From assembly GCA_030018715.1 (NCBI GenBank), contig JASEHN010000141.1:1-7346 (forward strand): a stretch of DNA of 7,346 bases, read 5' to 3'. Both the position numbers and the translations under genes were made by a program. This document shows positions 6,974 to 7,346 of this stretch, piece by piece (positions within the stretch are counted from its first letter, which is position 1; every line of letters starts with the position of its first letter). This stretch comes from Thermodesulfobacteriota bacterium (GTDB taxonomy: Bacteria; Desulfobacterota; SM23-61). Under the pieces are notes generated by a model. That model was given only the letters and a program-made list of their open reading frames with translations. It was not told the DNA's origin and did not search any database.

Positions 6974-7088
6974 TAATCAGTGGACATATTACTAATTTTG
7001 CGTGGTCCTTAGTGTTGCTCCGGAGTTTCAGAATCGAACCGTCTGTCTTGGGCTAGCCCTTCCAGCTACACGCCCGTACCTTAACGAA

Positions 7089-7117
7089 CTCAGGCGTCGA
7101 GTGCGCTCGTCGCTGAG
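7089..7117. repeat. Strong hairpin in the downstream intergenic region
   Basis: CTCAG (7089-7093) pairs with CTGAG (7113-7117). Then, after a bulged G7094, CG pairs with CG (7095-7096 with 7111-7112). A T-T mismatch follows, and then CGAG (7098-7101) pairs with CTCG (7106-7109) around a TGCG loop. Eleven base pairs in 29 nt suggest a folded RNA or single-stranded DNA element. No T-run follows on either strand, so it is not an intrinsic terminator. Confidence 0.5.
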
Positions 7118-7241
7118 GAGGCGCCTCAATCTGTGGTTACTGCTCTACCAGGTCGAATCAAACTTTATCCGCCCGGTGTTGCCAGACGAGGCAATTTGAA
7201 GACGCTGACGGATAACCTTTTGAGCAACGGTAAATAAGCGG

Positions 7242-7346
7242 TCAGTCCTCAGCCCAGGAATTCAAGAATTTATTGCTTTCTTTTCGCTCGAGGATGCGGG
7301 TAAAGAACGGCACCGAGACCTCGTATTTGATTTGCTGCTGCGGTTT
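7242..7346 (-). CDS. 3' end of a minus-strand hypothetical gene, cut by the window edge
   Basis: Read on the minus strand from the window edge, 34 codons are open and end in TGA at 7244-7242. The peptide starts KPQQQIKYEV and ends with NSWAED. It has balanced composition and plausible codon use, including G/C at many third positions, which is why I list it although only the C-terminus is present. I do not recognise the family. It converges with the R-M operon. An open stretch of this length can arise by chance, so this is tentative. Confidence 0.35.
   Translation of the reverse strand, partial: KPQQQIKYEVSVPFFTRILERKESNKFLNSWAED

Larger units (their letters stand above)
6853..7241. other. 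Gene-free, repeat-like region after the R-M locus
   Basis: No credible gene in 389 bp. It contains an attC-like imperfect hairpin (6887-6973), two GTGG-C motifs 22 bp apart (6980 and 7002), the perfect 10-bp palindromes GGGCTAGCCC (7050-7059) and GAGGCGCCTC (7118-7127), a strong hairpin (7089-7117) and a smaller stem TTGCC/GGCAA (7179-7194). A 65-codon plus-strand frame at 7002-7199 is open but arginine- and leucine-rich, lacks a ribosome binding site and crosses all these structures, so it is probably not a gene. No T-run terminator for the R-M operon is evident. Confidence 0.5.

Noticed and set aside
7045..7075. SRP RNA (ffs) near ftsY, from a TGTAGCTGG word on the minus strand.
   Set aside because: The diagnostic SRP RNA core (CCGGAAGGAAGCAGCC-like tetraloop helix) is absent, so the resemblance is one short word.
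7031..7151. A tRNA gene on the minus strand.
   Set aside because: T-loop- and D-arm-like words are present, but the T-stem does not pair, there is no anticodon arm, and the pieces lie too far apart.
7002..7199. Open 65-codon plus-strand frame after the R-M genes.
   Set aside because: It has no Shine-Dalgarno sequence, a composition dominated by Arg and Leu, no recognisable motif, and it spans several palindromes.

Overview
The window reads as bacterial chromosome. It holds two housekeeping genes, then a compact restriction-modification (R-M) locus, then about 490 bp of repeat-like or structured DNA with no convincing complete gene. The first gene encodes a full-length SMC chromosome-condensation ATPase, and the second a short FtsY signal-recognition-particle receptor. 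Adjacent smc and ftsY occur in several phyla, including Firmicutes and Deltaproteobacteria/Desulfobacterota. The wording of the SMC head and the palindromic and heptad repeats between genes remind me most of Desulfobacterota-type genomes. That placement is an impression and was not tested.

Layout. 1-101: smc leader with a 9-bp tandem duplication. 102-3659: smc. 3660-3906: intergenic, with a nested palindromic element, a weak promoter candidate and five 7-bp repeats that run into the ftsY ribosome binding site. 3907-4830: ftsY. 4831-5206: intergenic, with an intrinsic terminator, a perfect 8+8 bp inverted repeat and a strong sigma-70-type promoter facing right. 5207-6103: amino-type DNA methyltransferase (motif order IV then I). 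6100-6852: a probable type II restriction endonuclease resembling the PmeII/EcoO109I group, overlapping the methyltransferase by 4 bp. 6853-7241: no gene, but an imperfect attC-like hairpin and a second strong hairpin. 7242-7346: apparent 3' end of a minus-strand reading frame cut by the window edge.

How they work together. SMC condenses and organises DNA, and FtsY docks ribosome-SRP complexes at the membrane; they are neighbours rather than partners. The two R-M genes form a functional pair in which the methyltransferase should protect the host DNA that the nuclease would cut. The methyltransferase comes first, has its own promoter and is translationally coupled to the nuclease. The R-M genes look richer in A+T than smc and ftsY, have an 11/12-bp repeat on each side and are followed by attC-like DNA. 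All of this fits horizontal acquisition next to ftsY.

I see no clearly new system. The items most worth checking are the nuclease's non-canonical D...S-x-K active site, the palindrome upstream of the R-M promoter, and the structured DNA after the R-M genes.
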